From NCBI GenBank assembly GCA_036960565.1, contig JBALXQ010000013.1, positions 51,211 to 115,210 on the forward strand: a stretch of DNA of 64,000 bases, written 5' to 3'. A program made the translations under genes and the position numbers. The DNA comes from Bermanella sp036960565. Lineage in GTDB: Bacteria > Pseudomonadota > Gammaproteobacteria > Pseudomonadales > Oceanobacteraceae. Shown piece after piece: positions 9,966 to 18,398 of this stretch. The number at the start of each line of letters is the position of its first letter. Position 1 is the first letter of the stretch. The notes under the pieces were generated by a model. That model made no database searches, was not told the DNA's origin, and saw only the letters and a program-made list of their open reading frames with translations.

Positions 9966-10001
9966 AAAGCCTTCTATTTTACTAAATAGGGGGCTTTTTT
10001 G
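9966..10001 (+). terminator. Rho-independent terminator after galU
   Basis: The hairpin pairs AAGCCTTCTATTT with AAATAGGGGGCTT (two G-T pairs) and is followed by a T-tract. It lies about 30 bp after the galU stop. Confidence 0.85.
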
Positions 10002-10106
10002 TATCTGTTGATTGTGTTTACTTCAGCTATTTATACAGATAAAGCATTTCTCTTTTTGTCATGAGTATTCGCAGGTATAGTGTGAAATTTTTTTAAGGAT
10101 TGAGTC

Positions 10107-10946
10107 ATGATCAAACAGGTGAATATAGCTGGGTTAAATGTGGCCAACGACGCCCCTTTCACATTATTTGGTGGCATTAACGTATTAGAAAGCCGTGATT
10201 TGGCCATGAGAACTTGTGAAACCTATGTTGAGGTGACGCAAAAACTCGGTATTCCTTATGTATTTAAGGCTTCGTTTGATAAGGCTAATCGCTCTTCTGT
10301 TAATTCGTATCGTGGTCCTGGTATGGAAGAAGGCCTTAAGATATTTCAAGAGATTAAAGACACCTTTGGTGTGCCCATTATTACCGACGTGCACGAGCCG
10401 TTTCAGGCTGCACCTGTGAGCGAGGTGGTAGATGTTATTCAATTGCCTGCTTTTTTAGCGCGTCAAACCGATTTGGTAGTGGCCATGGCCAAAACGGGTG
10501 TGGCCATTAATATTAAAAAGCCTCAGTTTTTAGCCCCCCATGAAATGCGCCACATTATTACCAAGTTTAAAGAAGCCGGTAACGAGCAAATTATGTTGTG
10601 CGAGCGTGGCTCTAGTTTTGGTTACAACAATCTAGTGGTTGATATGTTGGGCATGGATGACATGAAGCCCATGGCTCCGGTTATTTTTGATGCTACCCAT
10701 GCGCTACAGCGCCCAGGTGGCCGTAGCGATTCAGCCGATGGCCGCCGCGCACAAACATTTCAATTGGCGCGCTCGGGTATGGCATTGGGTATCGCAGGTT
10801 TGTTTTTGGAAGCGCATCCGAACCCAGATGTTGCTAAATGTGACGGGCCTTGTGCCTTGCCGTTGGATAAATTAGAGCCTTACTTAGCGCAGATGAAGGC
10901 GGTGGATGACTTGGTTAAGTCGTTTGCGCCCGTGATTATCGATTAA
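10107..10946 (+). CDS. kdsA: 2-dehydro-3-deoxyphosphooctonate aldolase (KDO-8-phosphate synthase)
   Basis: 279 residues, matching the KdsA family in length and throughout. Conserved blocks include FKASFDKANRSS (residues ~53-64), the substrate loop DVHE and FDATHALQRPGG. It condenses phosphoenolpyruvate with arabinose-5-phosphate to give KDO-8-phosphate for the LPS inner core. AAGGA lies 8 bases before the ATG. In many gammaproteobacteria kdsA is linked to pyrG and eno; here it stands among the sugar genes. Confidence 0.97.
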   Translation: MIKQVNIAGLNVANDAPFTLFGGINVLESRDLAMRTCETYVEVTQKLGIPYVFKASFDKANRSSVNSYRGPGMEEGLKIFQEIKDTFGVPIITDVHEPFQAAPVSEVVDVIQLPAFLARQTDLVVAMAKTGVAINIKKPQFLAPHEMRHIITKFKEAGNEQIMLCERGSSFGYNNLVVDMLGMDDMKPMAPVIFDATHALQRPGGRSDSADGRRAQTFQLARSGMALGIAGLFLEAHPNPDVAKCDGPCALPLDKLEPYLAQMKAVDDLVKSFAPVIID

Positions 10947-11110
10947 TTGCTTGGCTGGCTAACTCTTAACGTTGTGATTTTGCTCTGTGTTAGCCCGACT
11001 CCAATGTGCTAGCACAGGACACTTACTTGCTGAATAGTGGCAGCTTTTTAAAGCCATTAATGCTAAAGTGCTTGCCGTTTAAAATAGCTAATGTAACGGT
11101 ACCAAGACAA

Positions 11111-12790
11111 ATGGATAGGTCAGTTTCACTCCCCTTGCAGTTGGATCAAACCGCTGAATTTAAAGCCCTAACTGAGCACTTTATCGATATTGAATCGCTA
11201 AAAATGTGCGATCAATTTACTCAGCATGAAAATCGTTTTAGCCTGTTCAGCTTACAAGCGGCTGGGTTGAATCTGGATTATTCTAAAAATCGCATTACCC
11301 CCACTACCCTTGAGCTGTTAACTAAATTAGCTCTGGCCCGTAAAGTACCTAGTTCTATTCAGGCTATGTTTAATGGTGAGTTAATAAATCAAAGTGAAAA
11401 TCGCCCAGCATTACATACCGCTTTACGAAATTTTTCTGGCGATGCGGTCATGGTTGATGGTAAAGATGTGATGCCAGAAGTGCAAAAAACCCTCATTAGG
11501 ATGAAGGAGTTTTGTTGGTCTATTCGTAGCCATCAATGGCGCGGTTTTAGTAATAAGCCGTTCACCGATGTGGTGAGTATTGGTATTGGAGGTTCCTTTT
11601 TAGGTCCTAAATTAGCCTCTGAATCGTTAAAGCCTTACTGGAGCAAGCAGATAAACTGCCATTATCTAGCCAACATTGATGGCTCCGACTTTACCGAAGT
11701 TCTTCAAGGGTTAAACCCGGAAACCACGCTATTTATTGTGCAATCTAAGTCGTTTAATACCCAAGAAACCCTAAAAAATGCACTGGCTTGCCGAGAGTGG
11801 TTTTTAAATAATGGTGGTACTAAGGAATACCTGGCTCGCCACTTTAGTGCTGTTACTGCCAACGTGGCCAAGGCCACCGAGTTTGGTATAGCGCCAGAAA
11901 ATATATTCCCCATGTGGGATTGGGTGGGTGGTCGCTATTCATTATGGTCGGCCATTGGCTTGCCGCTTATGCTTACTATAGGTTATGAGCATTTTCGTGA
12001 AATGCTGCTGGGCGCCTTTGAAATGGACTGTCATTTTAAACAGGCCCCGCTAGAACAAAATATGCCGGTGATCATGGGCTTATTAGGTGTGTGGTACGTT
12101 AATTTTTTCAATGCTCAGTCTCATGCTGTCTTGCCATACGATCATTATCTACGAAATTTACCCTCCCATATTCAGCAATTGGATATGGAGAGCAACGGTA
12201 AGTCGGTGGATATTTATGGGCGTGCATTAAATTATCAGGCAGGTCCTATTATCTGGGGTGGTGTCGGTAGTAACGGTCAGCATGCTTACCACCAGTTATT
12301 GCATCAGGGTACGCTATTTGCCCCTTGTGATTTTATTTTGCCGCTTACCAGTCATAACCCGATAGAACATTTTCATGCCTTATTGGCTTCTAACTGCTTT
12401 AGTCAAAGCCAGGCTTTAATGCAGGGAAAAAGCTTGCAACAGGCTCAGGCTGAATTGAAAGCCTTGGGTAAAAGCGAGGATGAAATAAGCGTTATTGCTC
12501 CGCAAAAAGAGATTCCTGGTAACAGACCTAGCAACACTTTGTACTTTGATAAGTCCACGCCTAAAGCAGTGGGTGCCTTAATTGCCTTGTATGAGCATAA
12601 GGTATTTGTGCAGGGGCAAATATGGGGGGTGAACAGTTTTGATCAGTGGGGGGTTGAGCTAGGTAAACAGTTGGGTGACAAGGTGCATGAGTGCCTACTT
12701 GCTGAAAAATGTATGGGTGAAGAGATGGGCTTTGATGACTCTACATCGGGTTTGATTAAGGCCTTTAGGTCTATGCAGGATAAGCTGTAA
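11111..12790 (+). CDS. pgi: Glucose-6-phosphate isomerase
   Basis: From the ATG at 11111 the protein is 559 residues, close to the family norm of about 550. An upstream in-frame GTG at 11006 would add 35 residues with no counterpart in the family, so I prefer 11111, although neither start has a strong ribosome binding site. The core has the sugar-isomerase signatures (GIGGSFLGPKLASE, WVGGRYSLWSAIGLP and VNSFDQWGVELGK). It interconverts glucose-6-phosphate and fructose-6-phosphate, linking glycolysis to mannose and glucose sugar-nucleotide synthesis. Confidence 0.93.
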   Translation: MDRSVSLPLQLDQTAEFKALTEHFIDIESLKMCDQFTQHENRFSLFSLQAAGLNLDYSKNRITPTTLELLTKLALARKVPSSIQAMFNGELINQSENRPALHTALRNFSGDAVMVDGKDVMPEVQKTLIRMKEFCWSIRSHQWRGFSNKPFTDVVSIGIGGSFLGPKLASESLKPYWSKQINCHYLANIDGSDFTEVLQGLNPETTLFIVQSKSFNTQETLKNALACREWFLNNGGTKEYLARHFSAVTANVAKATEFGIAPENIFPMWDWVGGRYSLWSAIGLPLMLTIGYEHFREMLLGAFEMDCHFKQAPLEQNMPVIMGLLGVWYVNFFNAQSHAVLPYDHYLRNLPSHIQQLDMESNGKSVDIYGRALNYQAGPIIWGGVGSNGQHAYHQLLHQGTLFAPCDFILPLTSHNPIEHFHALLASNCFSQSQALMQGKSLQQAQAELKALGKSEDEISVIAPQKEIPGNRPSNTLYFDKSTPKAVGALIALYEHKVFVQGQIWGVNSFDQWGVELGKQLGDKVHECLLAEKCMGEEMGFDDSTSGLIKAFRSMQDKL

Positions 12791-12899
12791 TACATAAACA
12801 CGAATACTGGCTAGGCTCGGGTTTGCCAAGTTAATTTATCAATATTAAAAAACGTATTTAGAAATAGCCGTGACAAAGTTGGGCTAAGGGAAATAAAAA

Positions 12900-14258
12900 A
12901 TGAGCACACTAACCTGTTTTAAAGCCTACGATGTACGTGGTCGTATTCCCGATGAGCTTAATACCGATATTGCCTACCGGATTGGTCGTGCCTATGCCGA
13001 GTTTTTAAAACCAAAATCGGTGGTGGTGGGTTACGACATTCGTCTAACCAGTTTTGAGATGAGTCGCAGTGTGATTCAAGGTCTTACCGATGCTGGTGCG
13101 GATGTCATTGATATAGGCCAATCAGGTACCGAAGAAATTTACTTTGCCACCAGTCATTTGGGTGTGGATGGTGGTATTTGTGTAACCGCTAGCCATAACC
13201 CTAAAGACTACAATGGCATGAAGTTTGTGCGTGAAGATTCTAAGCCTATTAGTGGTGATACCGGTCTTAAAGATATTCAGCGTTTGGCTGAAGAGAATGT
13301 ATTTGGTGAGGTAACTCACAAAGGTACTTTAACGGAGCAGGATATTGGCCCTGATTACATAGAGCACCTTTTAACCTATGTTAAAAAAGAAAACCTTAAG
13401 CCATTAAAAATTGTTTGTACTGCTGGCAACGGTGGCGCGGGTGCGGTAATTGATGCCATTGAAGGCGAGCTGCCTTTTGAGTGGATAAAAGTGCATCACG
13501 AAGCTGATGGTAACTTTCCTAACGGTGTGCCGAATCCGTTATTGGAAGAAAATCGTGCCCCTACCATTAAGGCTATTAAAGAAAGTGGTGCCGATTTAGG
13601 CATTGCTTGGGATGGTGATTTTGACCGCTGTTTCTTTTTTGATGAAAGCGGTAATTTCATTGAAGGTTATTACATTGTTGGCCTACTAGCTGATGCCTTT
13701 TTACAAAAAGACCCAAATAATAAGGTAGTGCACGATCCTCGCTTGATCTGGAATACCATTGATATTGCTGAGGGTTTGGGTGGCGAAGCGGTGCAAAGTA
13801 AAACTGGCCATGCCTTCATAAAAGAGCGTATGCGCAAAGAAGATGCTGTGTACGGTGGTGAGATGAGTGCCCACCATTATTTCCGTGATTTTGCCTATTG
13901 CGACAGCGGCATGATCCCTTGGTTGTTGGTGGCTGAGCTTATCTCTAAGTCGGGCAAGAGCATGTCCGAGCTAGTGGCCGAGCGTGTAAAGGCTTTTCCA
14001 TGTAGTGGTGAAATTAATAAACGTCTTACTAATCCAAAAACTGTATTGGAAAATATCGAGAAGCATTATGCCGCCAGCGCATTAAATGTAGATCATACCG
14101 ATGGCATTAGTATTGCTTATGATCAGTGGCGTTTTAACCTGCGCTCTTCAAATACAGAGCCAGTTGTACGTCTAAATGTAGAGTCAAAAGCTGATAATGA
14201 CTTGATGCAGGAAAAAACTAAAGAGTTGTTGGCTATGATCGCGAAGTTTGATAAATAG
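12900..14258 (+). CDS. manB: Phosphomannomutase (phosphomannomutase/phosphoglucomutase family)
   Basis: 452 residues and very similar along its length to E. coli CpsG/ManB. The catalytic phosphoserine is S98 in TASHNPKDYNG, the metal loop is DGDFDRC (D238, D240, D242), the sugar-specificity loop is GGEMSAHHYF, and the phosphate-binding loop is RSSNTEPVVRLN. It converts mannose-6-phosphate to mannose-1-phosphate for ManC. It may also accept glucose-6-phosphate, which would feed galU. It lies 109 bp after pgi and ends in a strong terminator. Confidence 0.95.
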   Translation: MSTLTCFKAYDVRGRIPDELNTDIAYRIGRAYAEFLKPKSVVVGYDIRLTSFEMSRSVIQGLTDAGADVIDIGQSGTEEIYFATSHLGVDGGICVTASHNPKDYNGMKFVREDSKPISGDTGLKDIQRLAEENVFGEVTHKGTLTEQDIGPDYIEHLLTYVKKENLKPLKIVCTAGNGGAGAVIDAIEGELPFEWIKVHHEADGNFPNGVPNPLLEENRAPTIKAIKESGADLGIAWDGDFDRCFFFDESGNFIEGYYIVGLLADAFLQKDPNNKVVHDPRLIWNTIDIAEGLGGEAVQSKTGHAFIKERMRKEDAVYGGEMSAHHYFRDFAYCDSGMIPWLLVAELISKSGKSMSELVAERVKAFPCSGEINKRLTNPKTVLENIEKHYAASALNVDHTDGISIAYDQWRFNLRSSNTEPVVRLNVESKADNDLMQEKTKELLAMIAKFDK

Positions 14259-14291
14259 CCTAACAGGCTGGTTTTAACTTCTCTGTAAAAT

Positions 14292-14332
14292 AAAAAACCT
14301 TCATTAATTAAAGTTAATGAAGGTTTTTTTGT
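14292..14332 (+). terminator. Rho-independent terminator after manB
   Basis: A long perfect stem (AAAACCTTCATTAA with its complement) is followed by seven T residues. It may also serve the minus-strand gene at 14355 because A residues precede the stem. Confidence 0.88.
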
Positions 14333-14354
14333 GGATGCTTGTTTTTAAATAAAG

Positions 14355-14732
14355 CTAAAACTGAACCGCCAGATTTAGCATAGATTCAAACCCACTTGCT
14401 GAGCTTCTATATTGCTGAGTTTGCACCACTATTTGTGTGTGCATCCAATTACTCACTCTGTGGTGCAAGCCAAAGCCATAAGACTTGCTGGAGCGGTATT
14501 GCATGACGCCTGTGTGATTAGCGCTCTGGTGGCGGTTTACACGGGTGTATGCCATCAGGCTGTACTGAGATTGGCTAAGTGGAATTAACAGGGTGGGTTG
14601 AATGCTGGTGACTTGCTCAGAGAAATACTGGTTGTGGCTGTTAAGTATTACCCAGTGGCTTGAATCCTGAGCGAAACTGGATTGAGCATATAAGGCTAGC
14701 AGGATAAGGCTGCCGCTAATCAGGCTCTTCAT
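14355..14732 (-). CDS. Small exported protein, possibly a beta-strand outer-membrane protein
   Basis: 125 residues starting with a clear signal peptide: basic MKS, a hydrophobic LILLALYA core and a probable cleavage site after SFA near residue 21. The mature part alternates polar and hydrophobic residues and ends in phenylalanine, as outer-membrane beta-strand proteins do, but it is too short for a full barrel. I recognise no family. It is a lone gene facing manB. It could be a truncated or divergent barrel or a periplasmic protein. Confidence 0.6.
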   Translation of the reverse strand: MKSLISGSLILLALYAQSSFAQDSSHWVILNSHNQYFSEQVTSIQPTLLIPLSQSQYSLMAYTRVNRHQSANHTGVMQYRSSKSYGFGLHHRVSNWMHTQIVVQTQQYRSSASGFESMLNLAVQF

Positions 14733-15000
14733 GGTGGTATCCTTTGGGATATATTTGGCTTCATTCTTAACATTAGACCAGGGCCATTATTCTGGCTGTG
14801 TTTTTAGCTCTATGTGGAAAATGGGGCTAACAGTTAAGGGTTAAATTCCTTGGGGTTATGTCTGGTGTGTTTGAAACGGACGGGTGGTCTTGGCTGAGGA
14901 CTTGTAGGAGTTAAGAATTTTGGGTTTTGGCTAGGTATTGCAGAATGCGATTGGTTTTAAACTAGTGGCTGTACTGGGCGTCGCTTGGTGGTTCCGGGCC
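14733..15000. other. Intergenic DNA left of the rpsT repeat block
   Basis: No gene seen. Composition is mixed, with no clear terminator or repeat in this part. The repeat block linked to rpsT begins at about 15001. Confidence 0.4.
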
Positions 15001-15127
15001 TTGATTTAAGCTGGGTGCATCCGACACCGACACCGAGACAAGCTTACTCTTGATTTAAGCTAGGTACATCCGGCACCGCTTGTATGTTCCCGACACAAGC
15101 TCGCTGTTAATTTAAGCTAGGTACATT
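15001..15127 (-). repeat. Three-copy direct repeat downstream of rpsT
   Basis: The plus-strand unit TTGATTTAAGCTGGGTGCAT followed by CCGACACCG recurs with changes at 15001, 15050 and 15107. Read as minus-strand RNA downstream of rpsT, the first two units form hairpins with CGGAT in the loop (GGTGT/GCACC and GGTGC/GTACC). Between units is a further stem, GCTTGTGT pairing with ACATACAAGC around a GGGA loop. The block continues the GGA-hairpin element at 15140-15187. Confidence 0.6.
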
Positions 15128-15139
15128 CTGTAGGCACTC

Positions 15140-15187
15140 CCTGAAATTTGCTCCTGCAATTTCAGGATACCGCCCATCCCTGGGCAT
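15140..15187 (-). repeat. Post-terminator GGA-hairpin repeat (rpsT copy)
   Basis: On the minus strand, directly after the T-tract of the rpsT terminator, there is a GCCC/GGGC stem with AGGGAT in the loop (15172-15185), then CGGTATCC. A second stem follows (TGAAATTGC with GCAAATTTCA, loop AGGA, 15142-15164). The layout and linker match the 49-bp array at 44.45-45.01 kb, but the stem sequences differ while still pairing. Confidence 0.7.
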
Positions 15188-15216
15188 AAAAAAAGCCAGC
15201 AATGCTGGCTTTTTTT
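15188..15216 (-). terminator. Rho-independent terminator after rpsT
   Basis: The stem GCCAGC/GCTGGC is extended by A/T pairs and has a three-base loop, followed on the minus strand by a T-run. The same GCCAGC core is used by the deaD terminator. Confidence 0.88.
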
Positions 15217-15250
15217 ATTAGGGTGATTTCTCACCCTTAAACACTTTGAA

Positions 15251-15517
15251 TTAAGCTTTAAGGGCTTTAACAGAAGTGTTTAGGCGGCTCTTAATACGAG
15301 CAGCTTTGTTCTTGTTGATGATGCCTTTAGTAACCATCTTGTCAACATAAGGAGCAGCAACTACAAGAGCGGCTTGTGCATCGTCATAGCTTTTAGCTTC
15401 AATGGCAACGTGTACTTTCTTGATGTAAGTACGAACCATAGAACGTAGGCTTGCATTGTGAGTACGACGGCCAATTGCCTGACGTGCGCGTTTACGAGAT
15501 CCAGCGGAATTTGCCAC
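15251..15517 (-). CDS. rpsT: 30S ribosomal protein S20
   Basis: 88 residues, the normal size. It starts MANSAGSRKRARQ and is rich in Ala, Lys and Arg, with the S20 core (RTYIKKVHVAIEAKSYDDAQ) and the end KNKAARIKSRLNTSVKALKA. It is a primary binding protein of the 16S rRNA 5' domain. It is divergent from murJ, a conserved gammaproteobacterial arrangement. A GGAGCC ribosome binding site lies just upstream of the ATG on the minus strand. Confidence 0.97.
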   Translation of the reverse strand: MANSAGSRKRARQAIGRRTHNASLRSMVRTYIKKVHVAIEAKSYDDAQAALVVAAPYVDKMVTKGIINKNKAARIKSRLNTSVKALKA

Positions 15518-15758
15518 TATCAGGCTCCTTCAGTAATTTGATTAACTTCAATTTCAGGCGCGAGATTATCCTGAGTAACCGGTTTTTTGTCAAACTCTTT
15601 ATGTGTATGGCCCTCCCTTTCGTGAATATATAATCCTTCGATCAGTAAACTCGGCTCTATTAGAGGAGTTATTGCTCGTTTATTGCAGGTTGCTTGATTA
15701 CAATGCGCGCCACTCTTTTAAAAAACTCAATAAAAATAAAGGCTTGGGCCGTCCCTTC

Positions 15759-17336
15759 ATGGCTGAATCAGAGCAAAAACCAAAAAACACCACAGTAAAA
15801 CAAGCTAAATCTTCAGGGTTGCTTAAATCGTCTTCGATCGTCAGTGCTATGACCCTATTATCTCGTGTAATGGGGTTGGCTCGGGATGTGTTTGTGGCCT
15901 CCTATTTTGGTGCTCGTGCCGATGCATTTTTTGTGGCCTTTAAAATCCCTAATTTTTTCCGTCGCCTGTTTGCAGAAGGGGCCTTTAGTGTGGCCTTTGT
16001 GCCTGTGCTGAGTGAGTACAAGGTTCAAGAGAAGGATATAAAGTCGCTGGTAAGGTCGGTTTCCGGCACCTTGTTGGCCATCCTTGGGCCATTTACCATA
16101 TTAGCGGTGGCGGCAGCACCCATTCTTACCTGGGTATTTGCGCCCGGTTTTGCCAATGATGCGAACAAGTTTGCCCTCACCAGTGATTTACTTCGCATTA
16201 CCTTCCCTTATTTGTTGCTCATCAGCCTTACTGCATTTTATGGCAGCGTACTCAATACCTATGGTCAGTTTGCAGTGCCTGCCATTACTCCGGTGTTGCT
16301 GAATATTTGCTTAATTGTGGCTACTTTGTATTTCACGCCCTGGTTTAACGAGCCTCTCATGGCTTTGGCTTGGGGGGTGTTGTTGGCCGGGGTTACTCAA
16401 TTGGCCTTTCAATTGCCATTTGTCATGAAATTAGGGTTGCTGGCCTTGCCTAAACCTGCTTTTGCCGATGTGGGGGTGCGCCGTATTTTAAAGCTAATGG
16501 TGCCTGCCTTGTTTGGTGTGTCGGTGAGCCAAATTAATTTATTACTGGATATCTTGCTGGCCTCATTTTTGGAAGCTGGCAGTGTCAGCTGGCTTTATTA
16601 TTCAGACCGTCTTACTCAGCTACCACTTGGTGTGTTTGCCATTGCCTTGGCGGTAGTGATCTTGCCGAGCTTGTCTAAAAAGCATGCTGATAAAAATAAA
16701 GAGGAGTTTGCCATTACCCTAGATTGGGGGGTGCGTATGGTTTTGCTTATTGGCTTGCCTTCAGCATTGGCCCTGATAGTTTTGGCGCAACCCTTAATGA
16801 TTACCATTTTTTATCGGGGGGAAATCACGCCCTATGATGTGGAAAAAATGGCCATGAGCTTACGGGCTTATAGCGCGGGCTTGCTAGCATTCATGCTTAT
16901 TAAGGTACTGGCCCCTGGTTATTTTGCCCGTTTAGACACTAAAACCCCGGTTAAAATAGGTATTAAGGCCATGGTGGCTAATATGGTGTTGAATATTCCA
17001 TTGGTGCTGGCCATGGCTCATGTGGGCTTGGCGTTGGCGACTACCTTGTCGGCTTACTTAAACGCGGTCTTATTATTTTTGGGATTACGTAAGTTGGGGG
17101 TGTATGTGGTACAGCCTGGCTGGTGGGCTTGGATTTTACGTATTATCTTTTCAAGTGTACTCATGACGGTTGTGATTTTCTGGCTTAATCCAAGTGAGCA
17201 GGCTTGGCTAGGTTTTAGTGAGTGGCAGCGTATGAGTTGGACAGCACTATTGGTAGTGGCCGGGGTTTTCACTTACGGCGCGAGTTTGTTGGCGTTGGGT
17301 GTGCGCGGCCGTCACTTGTTGGTGGCTAAGCACTAG
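15759..17336 (+). CDS. murJ: Lipid II flippase
   Basis: From the ATG at 15759 the protein is 525 residues. The frame is open back to 15603, but the added 52 residues do not resemble MurJ. Typical MurJ blocks are present: LSRVMGLARDVFVASYFGA, ADAFFVAFKIPNFFRRLFAE and GAFSVAFVPVLSEYK, within fourteen predicted membrane helices. It flips lipid II across the inner membrane for peptidoglycan synthesis. Compared with short family N-termini it carries about 30 extra polar residues before the first helix, so a start further downstream is possible. It leads the conserved run to ribF and ileS. Confidence 0.93.
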   Translation: MAESEQKPKNTTVKQAKSSGLLKSSSIVSAMTLLSRVMGLARDVFVASYFGARADAFFVAFKIPNFFRRLFAEGAFSVAFVPVLSEYKVQEKDIKSLVRSVSGTLLAILGPFTILAVAAAPILTWVFAPGFANDANKFALTSDLLRITFPYLLLISLTAFYGSVLNTYGQFAVPAITPVLLNICLIVATLYFTPWFNEPLMALAWGVLLAGVTQLAFQLPFVMKLGLLALPKPAFADVGVRRILKLMVPALFGVSVSQINLLLDILLASFLEAGSVSWLYYSDRLTQLPLGVFAIALAVVILPSLSKKHADKNKEEFAITLDWGVRMVLLIGLPSALALIVLAQPLMITIFYRGEITPYDVEKMAMSLRAYSAGLLAFMLIKVLAPGYFARLDTKTPVKIGIKAMVANMVLNIPLVLAMAHVGLALATTLSAYLNAVLLFLGLRKLGVYVVQPGWWAWILRIIFSSVLMTVVIFWLNPSEQAWLGFSEWQRMSWTALLVVAGVFTYGASLLALGVRGRHLLVAKH

Positions 17337-17456
17337 CAGAGCTGCCTGTCCTGTGGGATACGCTCTTACCTGTGCCAGTTGAAATAGTGTCTCAGCTGGC
17401 TATCCAGTGGCTCGTTGCTGCTCTATAATGCGTGCTTTTATTTTTAATATTGATGT

Positions 17457-18398
17457 ATGCAATTTTTTCGCGGACTTCACAATATACGACCCCTCACACA
17501 AGGCTGTGTGCTTACCATCGGTAATTTTGATGGTGTGCATCTGGGTCATAAACAAATTTTGCACAAGCTCAAGCAGCGGGGGCAGGAATTAGGCATGCCT
17601 TGTATTGTCATGACCTTTGAGCCTCAGCCCCGTGAATTATTCGATGCGGCACAGGCCCCAGCCAGGTTGTGTAACTTGGCTGAGAAGACCGAGTTATTTG
17701 CTAAAGAGAACCTAGATGGCTTGGCTTGCATGGCCTTTAATGCCCGTTTTCGCAGCCTAAGTGCTGAGCAGTTTGTTAAGCAGGTTCTGGTTGACGGGCT
17801 TAATGTGAAAGCCTTGATTGTGGGCGATGATTTCCGTTTTGGTTGTGATCGTAGCGGTGATTTCTCTTATCTAAAAGAGGAAGGGAGAAAGTACGGCTTT
17901 ACCGTGCAAGATACTCATACGGTTCAGCAGCAGGGGCAACGTATTAGCAGCACCCTTATTCGCCAATGTTTGAAAGATGGACAACTGGCGGAAGCCGCAA
18001 AGTTACTTGGGCGGCCTTACAGTATTTCTGGCCGCGTAGCTCATGGTCAAAAGCTGGGGCGTACTTTAGGCGTGCCCACAGCCAACGTTATATTAAAGCG
18101 CGAAAAAACTCCCTTAGCAGGGGTGTTTGCAGTGACAGTTGCAACGCCTTTAGGAGAGTTTAAAGGAGTTGCCAATATTGGCATGCGCCCAACTGTAGGC
18201 GGTGTAACCCCTATACTGGAGCCTCACTTATTTGATTTTTCTGGTGATTTATATGGCCAGCGCATACGTGTGACCTTTAATGAAAAAATACGGGATGAAA
18301 AACGCTTTAATGGTTTAGATGAACTTAAAGCAGCGATTCACCAGGATATTCAATTGGCCAAGGCCTATTTTGAACAGATAGATAAAGAAACTAAATGA
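17457..18398 (+). CDS. ribF: Bifunctional riboflavin kinase / FAD synthetase
   Basis: 313 residues, the usual RibF length. The N-terminal FMN adenylyltransferase domain has the HxGH motif in GNFDGVHLGHKQIL (H28-H31), then GDDFRFGCDRSGDF and ISSTLIR. The C-terminal flavokinase domain has GRTLGVPTANV and the PT motif. It converts riboflavin to FMN and then FAD. Its stop overlaps the ileS start (ATGA), so the two are coupled. This order is conserved across proteobacteria. Confidence 0.96.
   Translation: MQFFRGLHNIRPLTQGCVLTIGNFDGVHLGHKQILHKLKQRGQELGMPCIVMTFEPQPRELFDAAQAPARLCNLAEKTELFAKENLDGLACMAFNARFRSLSAEQFVKQVLVDGLNVKALIVGDDFRFGCDRSGDFSYLKEEGRKYGFTVQDTHTVQQQGQRISSTLIRQCLKDGQLAEAAKLLGRPYSISGRVAHGQKLGRTLGVPTANVILKREKTPLAGVFAVTVATPLGEFKGVANIGMRPTVGGVTPILEPHLFDFSGDLYGQRIRVTFNEKIRDEKRFNGLDELKAAIHQDIQLAKAYFEQIDKETK

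Noticed and set aside
1..14258. Complete O-antigen or capsule locus
   Set aside because: The left end is cut off and no wza, wzb, wzc or initiating transferase is visible, so the type cannot be stated.
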